The position numbers and the translations under genes are program-made. The notes below the pieces were generated by a model. The model saw only the letters and a program-made list of their open reading frames with translations, ran no database searches and was not told the origin of the DNA. From Blastocatellia bacterium (lineage in GTDB: Bacteria > Acidobacteriota > Blastocatellia > UBA7656 > JADIYM01): 64,000 nt of DNA. The stretch covers positions 138,945-202,944 of the forward strand of contig JADIYM010000011.1 in the NCBI GenBank assembly GCA_016705245.1, read 5' to 3'. Shown piece after piece: positions 26,385-35,222 of the stretch (the stretch's first letter is position 1; the number at the start of each line of letters is the position of its first letter).

Positions 26385-26492
26385 CGTCCAGACGGCCCGT
26401 CTGAACAGACGGGTCAAACGGAGTGCGTCCATACGGCCCGTCTGAACAGACGGGCCAAACGGTGTGCGTCCAGACGGCCCGTCTGAACAGAC
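26385..26492. repeat. Tandem repeat, period 41, carrying a perfect hairpin
   Basis: Two full units and a partial third begin at 26385, 26426 and 26467, exactly 41 bases apart. Each contains GGCCCGTCTG-AA-CAGACGGG(C/T)C, a 10-bp stem with a two-base loop, followed by AAACGG. The array ends 20 bases from the stop of the S41 peptidase gene and could act as its terminator or mRNA 3'-end protector. Confidence 0.85.
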
Positions 26493-26511
26493 CATCAAGA
26501 CGCATACCGAC

Positions 26512-27885
26512 TCACCGATTGATCACCGAGTTCACCCGTCCGCCGCCATCGTCCTCAAAGTTCGGGTTCGACGGATCGATCAGCATTCGGCCGTCGACGA
26601 CGAGCTTGTACGTATGCTTTCCAGGCGGTAGATCGACTCGACACACCCATCCGTCGCCTTCCCTGGCGAACAGCGTCGCGTCGGGATTCCAGTCGTTGAA
26701 CGAGCCCGCAAGCGCCACGCGCCGGGCAAACGCCGCGCCCTTCAGCCGGAACTCGGTGTTGCCGGCGAGGCTTGGCGGCGTCTCGGGCTTTGTCTTCGCC
26801 TTAGCGTCTTCGAGCTTCTTCGCGGCCTCCTGCAGCACTTCCTCGAGGTCACGGGCGCGCGGCGTACCCTTCGCTCCCTCGATGAGCTTGGTGATCGCAT
26901 CGTGGTAGGCCCACTCGAGTGCATATCCCGCCGGCACCTTCACGTCCGGTTCGACGCCGGGCCCCTCCCAGTTGGTCTTGGTGATCGGATTGATCGCACG
27001 TCCCGTCGGCACGAACATCCGGAAGTGCGGACCGAGCCGCTCGCCTCCGCCCGGATTGGCGCCGCCGCCCGTGGCTTCGCCCACGATCGTCGCGCGTTTG
27101 AGCGTCTTGAGGTTGTTCGCGAACTCCTCGGCGCCCGAGAAAGTCCGGCGGCTCGTCAGCACGTAGACCGGCTTGTTTCCGTATTTCGGCCCTGGAACGT
27201 ACGGAAGCGTCCAGTATTCGGTCGTCCTGTTGTCCTCTCGATAATAGAGGTCGTTCAGATGCACCGGTTCATCGCCAAAGAGATAGGTGCAAAGCAGCGC
27301 GACCATCGCGGGGTCGCCGCCGCCGTTCTGCCGCAGGTCAAAAATCAGGACATCCGTGCTCGAGAGGAACGACATTGCGTGAGTCGCAGTCTCAGCCGCC
27401 AGCGTCGCGTCGTAGAATCCGCGAAGGTCGATATATCCGACATTGCCTTGCATTCGCTCCAGGCGCTCGAAGCCGTGGTTGAGGCGCCGTGACTGGAGAC
27501 GATACTCCTCGATCTCCTCGGCAGACGGTTCGCTCCTGTTCGGGCGTTCCGGCAGCGGCTCGGCGCTGTATCCGATCCGGATGTGACGATCTCCCGTCAC
27601 CTCCTGAACGTGCAGAGTCAGGACCTCGGCGAACGGAGGACCAAGGGTGAGGTTGTCGTATTCTCCCCGTTTCTGGCGGTCTCGGATTGCGGAGGCCACC
27701 TTTTTGGCCACCTCCGGAAAGACGTACCGCCTGTCGAGCGTGTCGAGCACGGCGTCGATCACCGACCCACGAGTCGCTGCATCGATGCGCAGATCCGGCT
27801 TCGGTTGCTGGGCTGCGGCGGCGCCGGTCAGCCCGCATGTCACGATGGACAGCATCAGTACCAGATTCATCAATCGCCGATTCAT
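26512..27885 (-). CDS. S41-family peptidase with C-terminal CBM48/AMPK-type domain
   Basis: A 457-residue exported protein (signal peptide LMNLVLMLSIVTCGLTGAAAA). The S41 peptidase part resembles IRBP/tricorn-core proteins without PDZ: VGYIDLRGFYD, LIFDLRQNGGGDPAMVALLC, the nucleophile in RRTFSGAEEFANN (about S250) and IVGEATGGGANPGG. Residues about 365-457 form a CBM48-like early-set domain (VALAGSFNDWNPDATLFARE, then YKLVVDGRMLIDPSNP). I start at ATG 27885, since GAGGA is eight bases upstream; ATG 27891 is too close to that site. The TetR gene upstream ends 11 bases before this start, so the pair is probably co-transcribed. Confidence 0.93.
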   Translation of the reverse strand: MNRRLMNLVLMLSIVTCGLTGAAAAQQPKPDLRIDAATRGSVIDAVLDTLDRRYVFPEVAKKVASAIRDRQKRGEYDNLTLGPPFAEVLTLHVQEVTGDRHIRIGYSAEPLPERPNRSEPSAEEIEEYRLQSRRLNHGFERLERMQGNVGYIDLRGFYDATLAAETATHAMSFLSSTDVLIFDLRQNGGGDPAMVALLCTYLFGDEPVHLNDLYYREDNRTTEYWTLPYVPGPKYGNKPVYVLTSRRTFSGAEEFANNLKTLKRATIVGEATGGGANPGGGERLGPHFRMFVPTGRAINPITKTNWEGPGVEPDVKVPAGYALEWAYHDAITKLIEGAKGTPRARDLEEVLQEAAKKLEDAKAKTKPETPPSLAGNTEFRLKGAAFARRVALAGSFNDWNPDATLFAREGDGWVCRVDLPPGKHTYKLVVDGRMLIDPSNPNFEDDGGGRVNSVINR

Positions 27886-27896
27886 GTACATGTTCC

Positions 27897-28592
27897 TCAG
27901 GTCGTCGGATTGCGTCGTCCCGCTGCCGGTTTCGGAACGGACGTTGGGCTGGAAAGGACTCCCGCCACGACAATGGCCGCGATCCGGCGAGCTCGCCGCT
28001 CGACGTCGTTGCGGTTGCCGAGCTCACGCGGGCTCAGGCCATAGGGCAGAAGTGAGTTGGTTGATTCGAGCAACGCCTCGGCGGCATCCCGTGCGTCCGG
28101 GATCAATTCGCCGGTCGAGCTGGAGGAACCGAGCAACGCCGCCTCGAACACGGCGGATTCCTTCTCGAGGTTCCGGCCGCGGCGCTCGAGGTAAGACAGT
28201 CTGAGCGAGGCGAAGATTTCGTCGAGGCTCGCCGGATAATGGCTAACGCAATCGAAGCGGTAGAGCACACGATCGACCAGCATTGCCTCGAGCCGCTCGT
28301 TGAGCGTCCCGGGCCCCACCGCGATCAACCTGAGGCGTTCGCACAACCGATCCACGATCCGGTCGATCGTCGTCAGGAAGACCTCCTCCTTGCTTCGGAA
28401 GTGCAGATACGTCGTGCCCTTGCCGATTCTCGCTTCGCGGGCGATGTCGTCCATCGTCGTCTTGCGATAGCCGTATCGCCCAAGCAGCGACTCCGCTGCG
28501 TCGAGTATGGTGTCGCGAGCCGTAGCCGAAGCCGGCTCCGGAGGTGCTTTCATCATGACGAATGACCAATTGCGGATTTCAGTCAGGATCAT
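27897..28592 (-). CDS. TetR/AcrR-family transcriptional regulator
   Basis: A regulator of 231 residues (219 if it starts at ATG 28556). The TetR HTH is typical: ATARDTILDAAESLLGRYGY, RKTTMDDIAREARIGKGTTY and LHFRSKEEVF. The rest is the variable helical ligand and dimer domain. It lies immediately upstream of the S41 peptidase gene on the same strand, so it probably controls that unit and itself. The divergent prfC gene starts 167 bases away, and the shared intergenic region is the likely operator location. Confidence 0.9.
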   Translation of the reverse strand: MILTEIRNWSFVMMKAPPEPASATARDTILDAAESLLGRYGYRKTTMDDIAREARIGKGTTYLHFRSKEEVFLTTIDRIVDRLCERLRLIAVGPGTLNERLEAMLVDRVLYRFDCVSHYPASLDEIFASLRLSYLERRGRNLEKESAVFEAALLGSSSSTGELIPDARDAAEALLESTNSLLPYGLSPRELGNRNDVERRARRIAAIVVAGVLSSPTSVPKPAAGRRNPTT

Positions 28593-28759
28593 GCTTCCGC
28601 CCTAGACGCCCGTGCAAGGCAAAAAGTTCCAGTTCTTGATTGGCCCCTTCAGTCCAGTTGACGGGGACAGGCGCCGCCCGTACTCTCGGTCGCTTGGCCG
28701 CAGGCGGATCGTCGGGACCGGAGCAGTCCGAAGGCGACCGCGGGCCGGTGGGAGACAGA

Positions 28760-30346
28760 ATGGACGACGCACTCCAGCACGAGATCGGCCGACGGCGGAC
28801 GTTCGCGATCATTTCGCATCCCGACGCGGGCAAGACCACGCTCACCGAAAAACTGCTGCTGTTCGGCGGAGCCGTCCGCCTGGCCGGGTCCGTCACGGCC
28901 CGGCGCAACGAGCGCCACGCGCGATCCGACTGGATGAAGATCGAGCAGAAGCGCGGCATTTCGATAACGTCGACGGTCCTTCAGTTCAACTACAAGGACC
29001 ACGTCATCAACCTGCTCGACACGCCGGGCCACGAAGACTTCAGCGAGGACACGTACCGGACGCTCGCCGCTGCCGACAGCGTCGTGATGCTCATCGACGC
29101 CGCGAACGGTATCGAGCCGCAGACACGGAAGCTCTACGAGGTCGCCCGACTCAGGCGGCTGCCGGTCTTCACGTTCATCAACAAGATGGATCGGCCGGGG
29201 CGGCAGCCGCTCGACCTGCTCGACGAGATAGAGCGCGAGTTCGGCATCTCGGCGTTTCCGCTCGTGTGGCCTATCGGCGACGGCGCGGATTTCCGCGGCG
29301 TATACGAACGTGCGTCGAAGCACGTCCATCTATTCACACGTGAGGCGGGAGGAGACACGGCGACGGTGGCAAACGTCGTCGACACCGACTCGCCGGCGCT
29401 CGACCGGGCGTTCGGGGTCGAAAACCTCGCGAGGTTCCGTGAAGAGACTGCGTTGCTCGATGCCGCGGGCGCCGAGTTCGATCACGACGCCTACCTGAGT
29501 GGCGACCTGACTCCGACATTCTTCGGGAGCGCCGTGACGAATTTCGGCGTGGAGCTCCTGCTCGATCGAATCGTCGATCTCGCGCCGCCGCCCGGCCCGC
29601 GCGCCACGCGCGACGGCGGATCAATTGCGCCATCCGAACCGGCCTTCAGCGGACTCGTCTTCAAGATCCAGGCGAACATGGATCCGAATCACCGCGACCG
29701 CGTGGCGTTCCTGCGTGTCGTGTCGGGCCGGTTCGAGAAGGACGTGGTGGTGACGAACGTCCGGACGTCGAGGAAGATCCGGCTCGCGCGGCCGCAGAAG
29801 CTGTTCGCCGAGGAACGCGAGCTCACGGCCGAAGCGTTTCCCGGCGACGTCATCGGCCTCGTGAATCCTGGAGCGTTCGCAATCGGCGACACTGTGACCA
29901 CAGGCACGCCGCGAGCGTTCGAGAAGATCCCGCACTTTTCGCCCGAGCAGTTCGCGACGATCCGCCCGACTACGCCGGCGAAGCGCAAGCAACTGCTCAA
30001 GGGCCTCGAGCAACTCGCCGAGGAAGGCGCGATCCAGATCCTCTGGAAACTCGGACGAACCAGCCCGGACCCGATTCTCGCCGCCGTCGGCTCGCTGCAG
30101 TTCGACGTGGTGCGCTTCCGGCTCGAGGACGAATACACCGTGGAGACGCTGCTACAGCCGATGCCCTACACACTCGCGCGATGGGTGGGCAACGACCCGG
30201 GCGCCGACGTACGGATCGAGCAGCGCGGCACGATGGAGGTCGAGGACGACGAAGGGCATCGTGCGCTGCTCTTCGAGACGCAGTGGGCGGCGCGCCGACT
30301 GACCGACGAGCGACCGGAGCTCGGCCTCGTCAGTTCGATCGTGTGA
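28760..30346 (+). CDS. prfC: Peptide chain release factor 3
   Basis: A 528-residue class II release factor, the GTPase that recycles RF1/RF2 from the ribosome after termination. GTPase motifs are SHPDAGKTTLTEKLL (G1), LLDTPGHEDFSEDTYRTLAA (G3) and NKMDRPG (G4). The RF3-specific string SDWMKIEQKRGISITSTVLQ follows G1. Domains II and III are complete (FKIQANMDPNHRDRVAFLRV; AVGSLQFDVVRFRLEDEY). ATG 28760 follows GGGAGA; the 40 codons of open frame upstream have no similarity. The length equals the family norm and the gene is intact. Confidence 0.97.
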   Translation: MDDALQHEIGRRRTFAIISHPDAGKTTLTEKLLLFGGAVRLAGSVTARRNERHARSDWMKIEQKRGISITSTVLQFNYKDHVINLLDTPGHEDFSEDTYRTLAAADSVVMLIDAANGIEPQTRKLYEVARLRRLPVFTFINKMDRPGRQPLDLLDEIEREFGISAFPLVWPIGDGADFRGVYERASKHVHLFTREAGGDTATVANVVDTDSPALDRAFGVENLARFREETALLDAAGAEFDHDAYLSGDLTPTFFGSAVTNFGVELLLDRIVDLAPPPGPRATRDGGSIAPSEPAFSGLVFKIQANMDPNHRDRVAFLRVVSGRFEKDVVVTNVRTSRKIRLARPQKLFAEERELTAEAFPGDVIGLVNPGAFAIGDTVTTGTPRAFEKIPHFSPEQFATIRPTTPAKRKQLLKGLEQLAEEGAIQILWKLGRTSPDPILAAVGSLQFDVVRFRLEDEYTVETLLQPMPYTLARWVGNDPGADVRIEQRGTMEVEDDEGHRALLFETQWAARRLTDERPELGLVSSIV

Positions 30347-30351
30347 GAGGG

Positions 30352-30447
30352 AGAGTTGACAGGATTACAGGATTTTCAGGATTAACAGGAATGAAGACTC
30401 ATAGAGAATCCTGTTGATCCTGAAAATCCTGCAATCCTGTCTACTCT
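30352..30447. repeat. Family C palindrome copy 1 (between prfC and MBL gene)
   Basis: Left arm 30352-30390 reads GTTGACAGGATTACAGGATT then TTCAGGATTAACAGGA; the right arm 30405-30447 is its approximate complement ending CAATCCTGTCTACTC. The arms form a long A/T-richer stem-loop between convergent genes and could terminate both. On the minus strand, the TAG of the MBL gene lies inside the right edge (GAGTAGACAGG). Confidence 0.9.
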
Positions 30448-31510
30448 TTCCCTGTTGCCTCGGCGAAGGCCTTGGCAACGCCGGCGCCGGCGACGTAGGT
30501 CTCGAAGATGAGGAGCAGCGAGCGCGACTCGCCGCACAGTCGCTTGCGGAATGCGCCGAGGTCGACGCTCTTCCGGGCCTGCTCGAGAGTTTCGCCCTTC
30601 GCTACTGCAGCCTTTGTCTGCGTTGTCATCGAGCTGAGCAGCTCGATCATGAGTTTGACGTGGCCGTCGTCGCGCAGAACCGGTCCGTGCCCGGGAACGA
30701 TAACCGCCGGTTTGAGCGCGAGCAGGCGCTCGAGTGTTCCTGCCCAATCGCCAATGAACGACTGATCACCCGTCAGCGGAACGGGGGCGACTACGAGGTC
30801 ACCGGCGACGACCACGCCTTCCTTCGGCAGGAAGACGATCAGGTCGTTATCAGTGTGGCCGCGCCCGAGGCTGCGGATCTCGATCGTTCGGTCACCGCGA
30901 TGCAGAACAAGTTTGTCGTCGACGGTGAGCGTCGGCAGTGTCGTCCGCATTTCGGGCGCCTCGGCGACGTATCGGTCGATCAGTCCCGCCGCGGCGAGGT
31001 AGCTCGCGTCCTCGTCCGCCGTCATCGGGGTGCCGAGGAAACTCGTCTTCTTCTCTACGGCCGAGCGAAGGCTCGTCGAGTACTCCGGTCCCGCTGTCAG
31101 GTACAGCTTTCGTGTCTCTTCGCTCTTTGCGGCAAGAGTAGCCCTCGCCTTCGAGCTGGCCACGATCTCGACTCCGGGAAATGCGTCGCGGTAGACCTGG
31201 TCGCCGACGACGTGGTCCTGGTGCCAGTGCGTGTTGACGACGTGAGATACCGGCTTGTCGGTCAACTTTCGCAACGCCGCGAGGCATTCGCGTGCCGAGC
31301 CGGGAGTCAGGTTGGCATCGACGACGACGACGTCCTCGGCATTGATGATGAAGACACTGTTCGCATCGACGAAGATCCCCGGGGTTCCTTGCGAATCGTG
31401 GCGTAGACCCCGTCGGCAACCTTCTGAACGTCAAACCCGGCCGCCACTGCGTCGGACGATGAAGGATGACATCCGCCTCGAACCGTGGCAGGCGACAGCG
31501 ACAGAACCAT
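30441..31510 (-). CDS. Metallo-beta-lactamase-fold hydrolase (apparent frameshift)
   Basis: The main frame carries the MBL zinc signature NTHWHQDHVVGD, then GRGHTDNDLIVFLPKEGVVV and VIVPGHGPVL, typical of exported class B-like or glyoxalase-II-like MBL hydrolases. The N-terminus lies in another frame: ATG 31510, then DVQKVADGVYATIRKEP. It switches near 31378-31385, where CCCCGGGG has probably lost one base, into GIFVDANSVFIINAEDVVVV and onward to the zinc motif. The span is 1070 bases, one short of a multiple of three, so the restored protein is about 356 residues. A family C palindrome lies at each end. The substrate is unknown. Confidence 0.82.
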
Positions 31511-31520
31511 CAGAAAAGAG

Positions 31521-31630
31521 AGAGTGGACAGGATTACAGGATTCACAGGATTCACAGGCTCCTCGGAAGATAGGAACATTACGTGTCCCTTCCTGTAAAT
31601 CGTGTAAATCCTGCAATCCTGTCCACTCTT
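31521..31630. repeat. Family C palindrome copy 2
   Basis: Left arm GTGGACAGGATTACAGGATT plus CACAGGATTCACAGG from 31525; right arm TCCTGTAAATCGTGTAAATC and CTGCAATCCTGTCCAC ending at about 31627. It lies 11 bases upstream of the proposed ATG of the MBL gene and just past the 3' end of the SBBP gene. An alternative MBL start (ATG 31579) would translate through this element. Confidence 0.9.
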
Positions 31631-31637
31631 CCGTCGA

Positions 31638-34506
31638 TTAGCGACCGTCGAAGTTGCCGGCGACCGGCAGGTCCGAGATCGACCCGAGCGCCACCGCGAC
31701 GTTCGCAGGACCCGACGAATTGGAGTTCCGGAGGGCAAACGTCGTTCCCGTCCCGATGATGTTGCGCACCATCAGTCCGATCGTGTCGACGCCGTCGCCG
31801 TCCCAGTCGCCGGCCACGGGCTTGAAGAACCCGCTACCGCCCGTGATGTTGTAGACGAACTGCAGGTCCGCACCGCCGTTCGAGTTCGAGTTGCGCAACT
31901 GGAACGTCTTCGTTCCGGGAATGAACAGCCCGATCGTGTCGATTCCGTCACCGTTCCAGTCGCCGACGACCGGGATCGCACCCTGTCCGGCGGTTCCGAA
32001 GTTGAACGCGATGTCGGCGCCACCCTTCGTGAACGAGTTCTTCAGGAAGAACGCCATGTTGACCGAGTCGAACACGCCGATGGTGTCGATGCCGTCGCCG
32101 TCCCAGTCGCCGGCGAGTGGAACCTGGTTACCCGCACCGAAGATGACCGAGATGTCGGCCGGGCCCGTGTCGTTCGAGTTGCGGAGCTGGAACTGGCCTA
32201 GTGCGTTGTTGTAGCCGCCGATCGTGTCGATGCCGTCTCCGTTCCAGTCGCCGGCGATGGGCTGATCTGGGGATGCCGTCAGTGTGGCGGTGACGGAAGG
32301 CGTCGCCGCGATGTTCGCGTTTTTGAGTGTGAAGAGGTCCGTGCTCGCTCGGTAGATGCCGACCGTGTCGTCGTTCGTGCAGTCGATGCGCGCGACGATT
32401 CCGTCGTTCGAAGCGCCGCCGAAGTTCGGCTGAGCGGCCCCCTACCGTGATCGGCTGCGAGACGACCGACGTTGTGCCAGCGACGAGAACGTCAAGGCCG
32501 GCATCGACGCCAATCCCTTCGCCCGTGCCGTTGACGCTCGTCGACGTCGACTGCACCACGGTGTTCGCCTGGCTGATGGCCACGTAGCAGATGCCTGTGC
32601 CGTTGCCGAGCCCGAGACCGTTGACTTGCGGGAACGAGTTGTTGCTGAAGCCCACCGCATAGGCGATGCCGAGCCGGTCGAATGCGACGTCCTTCGCGCT
32701 GTCATTGCCGGGACCGCCCCAGTAAGTCGAGAAGAGACGCGACGTGCCCGCGTCGTTGAGCTTCGTGATGAACATGTCTTCAGGACCGTTCTTGGCTGTC
32801 TGCACCGGCGAGGTGGTCGGGAAGTTCGTCGACGTGGTGTGCCCGACGATCGTGGGACGCGTCGGGTTCAGGGGGTCGAGGGCAATGCCAAGGGCCTCGT
32901 CGATCGCAGAGCCGCCGAGGAAGGTGGAGTAGAAGACCGTCGTGCCGTCGGCGTTGAACTTCGTGACGAAGGCATCATTCGTTCCACCGCCGTAGGTGTT
33001 CTGCATCGCGCTCTGGCGAGGAAAGTCCGCCGACTCTGTGTATCCGCAGACATAGGCGCGCTCGTTCGCGTCGACTACGATGTCTTCGACGCCTTCGCCC
33101 TCGCTGCCGCCGAGCAGCGTGGAGTAGACGAGGGACGTATTGCCTGACTCGTCCGGATCGAACTTGCAGACGAAGGCGTCGGAGCGGCCATCTGCGAAGT
33201 TCTTCTGGAAGGGATCGAGCGAGGATGGGCTCTTGGTCGGGAACTGTCCGAACAGGCCGGTTTCAAGCGTTTCGCCGGCTAGGTAGGCATTGCCGTTGAC
33301 GTCAACTGCGACGGCGTTGCCGATGTCGTTGTTGCCGCCGCCAATCACGGTCGAGTAGAGAACCGTGGACCCGGTCGAGTTGAGCACCGTCAAGAAGGCA
33401 TCAAGGCCATTCGGATTGTCGTCGTATGAATTGACGAAAGGGAATGAGTTCGACGCAGTCCCGCCGGCAATGTAGATCTTGCCATTGGCGAGCGCTACGG
33501 CATTCGCAAAGTCCGTGCTCGCGCCGCCGAGATACGTCGAGAACGTGAAATCGAGCCCGCCCGCTCCGATCTTCGTGATGAACGCGTCCATTCCGGATTC
33601 GTTGCCGCCGAGGCCGCCGATTACGGGGAAGTTCGTCGAAAGCGTCGAGCCGACGATGAAGAGACTGCCGTTCGAGTCGATCTTCGCGTCCTCGATGCGG
33701 TCGTCGCCGTTGCCTCCGACGAACGTGCAGAAGTCGACGACCGGGTCAATCACGAGTTCAAGCGAAGGATCGTAGGCGCCTACCGTGAAGCGGACCGCGC
33801 CTCCATCGACCTCGAACGCACCTTCGACTGGCTGCCGCTGCCCGGCCCCGACCTGGTAGAGCACCGGAGCGTTCAGCACAATCTCGCCAGCCGCAGTTGC
33901 GAGTCGCAGGTTTCCGTCCGCGTCGATCGTCTTCGATTCCGCCCCCTCGAAAGTCATCGCAATTGCTTTCGGATCCGCGCCAGGCTCGACGATGAAGTCG
34001 TACTCGGGCGCGTTTCGGGTGCCGTGAAACACTGTGTCGATGCCCGGCGCGACGTTCTCGTACCGGATCCGGCTGAACGAGGGGACGTTCGTTCTCCACG
34101 CGTCGCGACTTCCGCGCAGGTAGTTCGAAACTCCCACGGGCTCGCCCTCCGAAATCACGTTCGTCCCGGCGGTCGCGCCGAACGATATGGAGACCGATGC
34201 TCGAGCTTCGCCGTTCGAGACCGAATACACCGCGGCCGTTCGCGTGAGCGCGATCGAGAGCTTCTGACCTCGGCCGACGTAGAGTGCCGCCGGATCGGCC
34301 TGCCCGCGGTTTTCTTCGTAGGCCATCGACACCGCGCCGTGCCGTGCGCGAGCCGAGTCGAGATCGGTCGAGACGGCCGCCGCGGAATCACCGGACGATG
34401 GCGCCGATGCGTGCGCCGTGAGCGACGACGGAACGAACGGCAGAGCCGTCAGTGCGGTAAGGGCAACGGCCACGAACCGGTTCGAGAGTGCGGTGAAAGC
34501 GTTCAT
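31638..34506 (-). CDS. Secreted SBBP beta-propeller and FG-GAP/VCBS-like repeat protein (apparent frameshift)
   Basis: A large surface protein, about 955 residues once one extra base is removed. After a signal peptide (VAVALTALTALPFVPSSLTA) comes the N-terminal domain usual in SBBP proteins (AYEENRGQADPAALYVGRGQ; VFHGTRNAPEYDFIVEPGAD). SBBP blades follow (DAFITKIGAGGLDFTFSTYL; DAFVTKFNADGTTVFYSTFL). The frame breaks at 32438-32442, a CCCCC run; one base fewer joins it to NFGGASNDGIVARIDCTNDD and four FG-GAP-like repeats (AGDWDGDGIDTIG). The 2869-base span is one base over a multiple of three. The gene begins with ATG 34506 after GAGGT. It is probably adhesive or structural; no enzyme activity is implied. 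Confidence 0.85.
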
Positions 34507-34676
34507 CGGGGGTTACCTCGCGTCTGGATTCGAAGCAACGTCGTGCTTCGGTAACACAAGTAACCCCGGGGGCACTGCTATATCTTTAAGCGGGCCTAAA
34601 GAAGTTCAAAGGTACTTCTAAAGATGGCCGGACCAACTTGTCAGCGCGGCCGCGTCATTCCGAAATCATTCTCACG

Positions 34677-35123
34677 TCAGGACTTATCGCTCGCAAACAT
34701 CCGGGGCGCTCCGGCGAGCAGTCCTGCCGCAAGCACGGCGAGCAGGATGAGTGCGGTGCTGGCGCCGGGGCGAACATCCATCAATGGAACACGCAACATC
34801 GAGAGGACCTGGGCACCGCCGAACGCAATGAGCAACGCCCACCAGGCCCAGCGCTCTCCCCGGCGATAGGGTCCCAGCACGATGAAGGCCATGAACAAGG
34901 CGCATCCGAACGCCCAGGCGGACGCGGTCAGTCGTCTGGCGCGGATAGCGTCAGCCGCTTCGTGATTTGCAGCTTCGACCTGCTCGACGGTGTAGTTTCC
35001 GGTGAGGGCATCGGGCGAACGCCGCAACGCCAGCGATGCCGAAAAGAGTGAAAACACCGTCAACGCGGTGGCGAGCAGAAGCAGGACGACCCAGCTCGTC
35101 GTGAAAATCGACGGGTGATTCAT
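34677..35123 (-). CDS. Four-helix integral membrane protein of unknown function
   Basis: A 148-residue protein with four predicted membrane helices: WVVLLLLATALTVFSLFSAS, ASAWAFGCALFMAFIVLGPY, WWALLIAFGGAQVLSMLRVP and ALILLAVLAAGLLAGAPRMF. A polar loop between helices 1 and 2 (about residues 35-65) is probably outside the bilayer. ATG 35123 is preceded by AAGGAGA at seven bases. I do not recognise the family; it may be a small envelope protein. No partner gene is obvious. Confidence 0.75.
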   Translation of the reverse strand: MNHPSIFTTSWVVLLLLATALTVFSLFSASLALRRSPDALTGNYTVEQVEAANHEAADAIRARRLTASAWAFGCALFMAFIVLGPYRRGERWAWWALLIAFGGAQVLSMLRVPLMDVRPGASTALILLAVLAAGLLAGAPRMFASDKS

Positions 35124-35192
35124 GGTGAGTGTCTCCTTGGTGGACGGATTCCGACTCTACGTTCATCAAGCTTGCAGGTTTCGCGGCGACAG

Positions 35193-35222
35193 GAGAGAGG
35201 ACAGGATTACATGTCCACTCTC
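35193..35222. repeat. Family C palindrome, short form
   Basis: GAGAGAGGACAGGATTACAT followed by GTCCACTCTC is a minimal version of the GACAGGATTACAGGATT element: the outer ends are present but the internal arms are missing. It lies directly downstream of the NCS2 permease stop codon. Confidence 0.75.

Noticed and set aside
22294..26492. Possible CRISPR arrays at the repeat clusters
   Set aside because: Repeats are inverted as well as direct, spacers are not unique or uniform, and no cas genes lie nearby.
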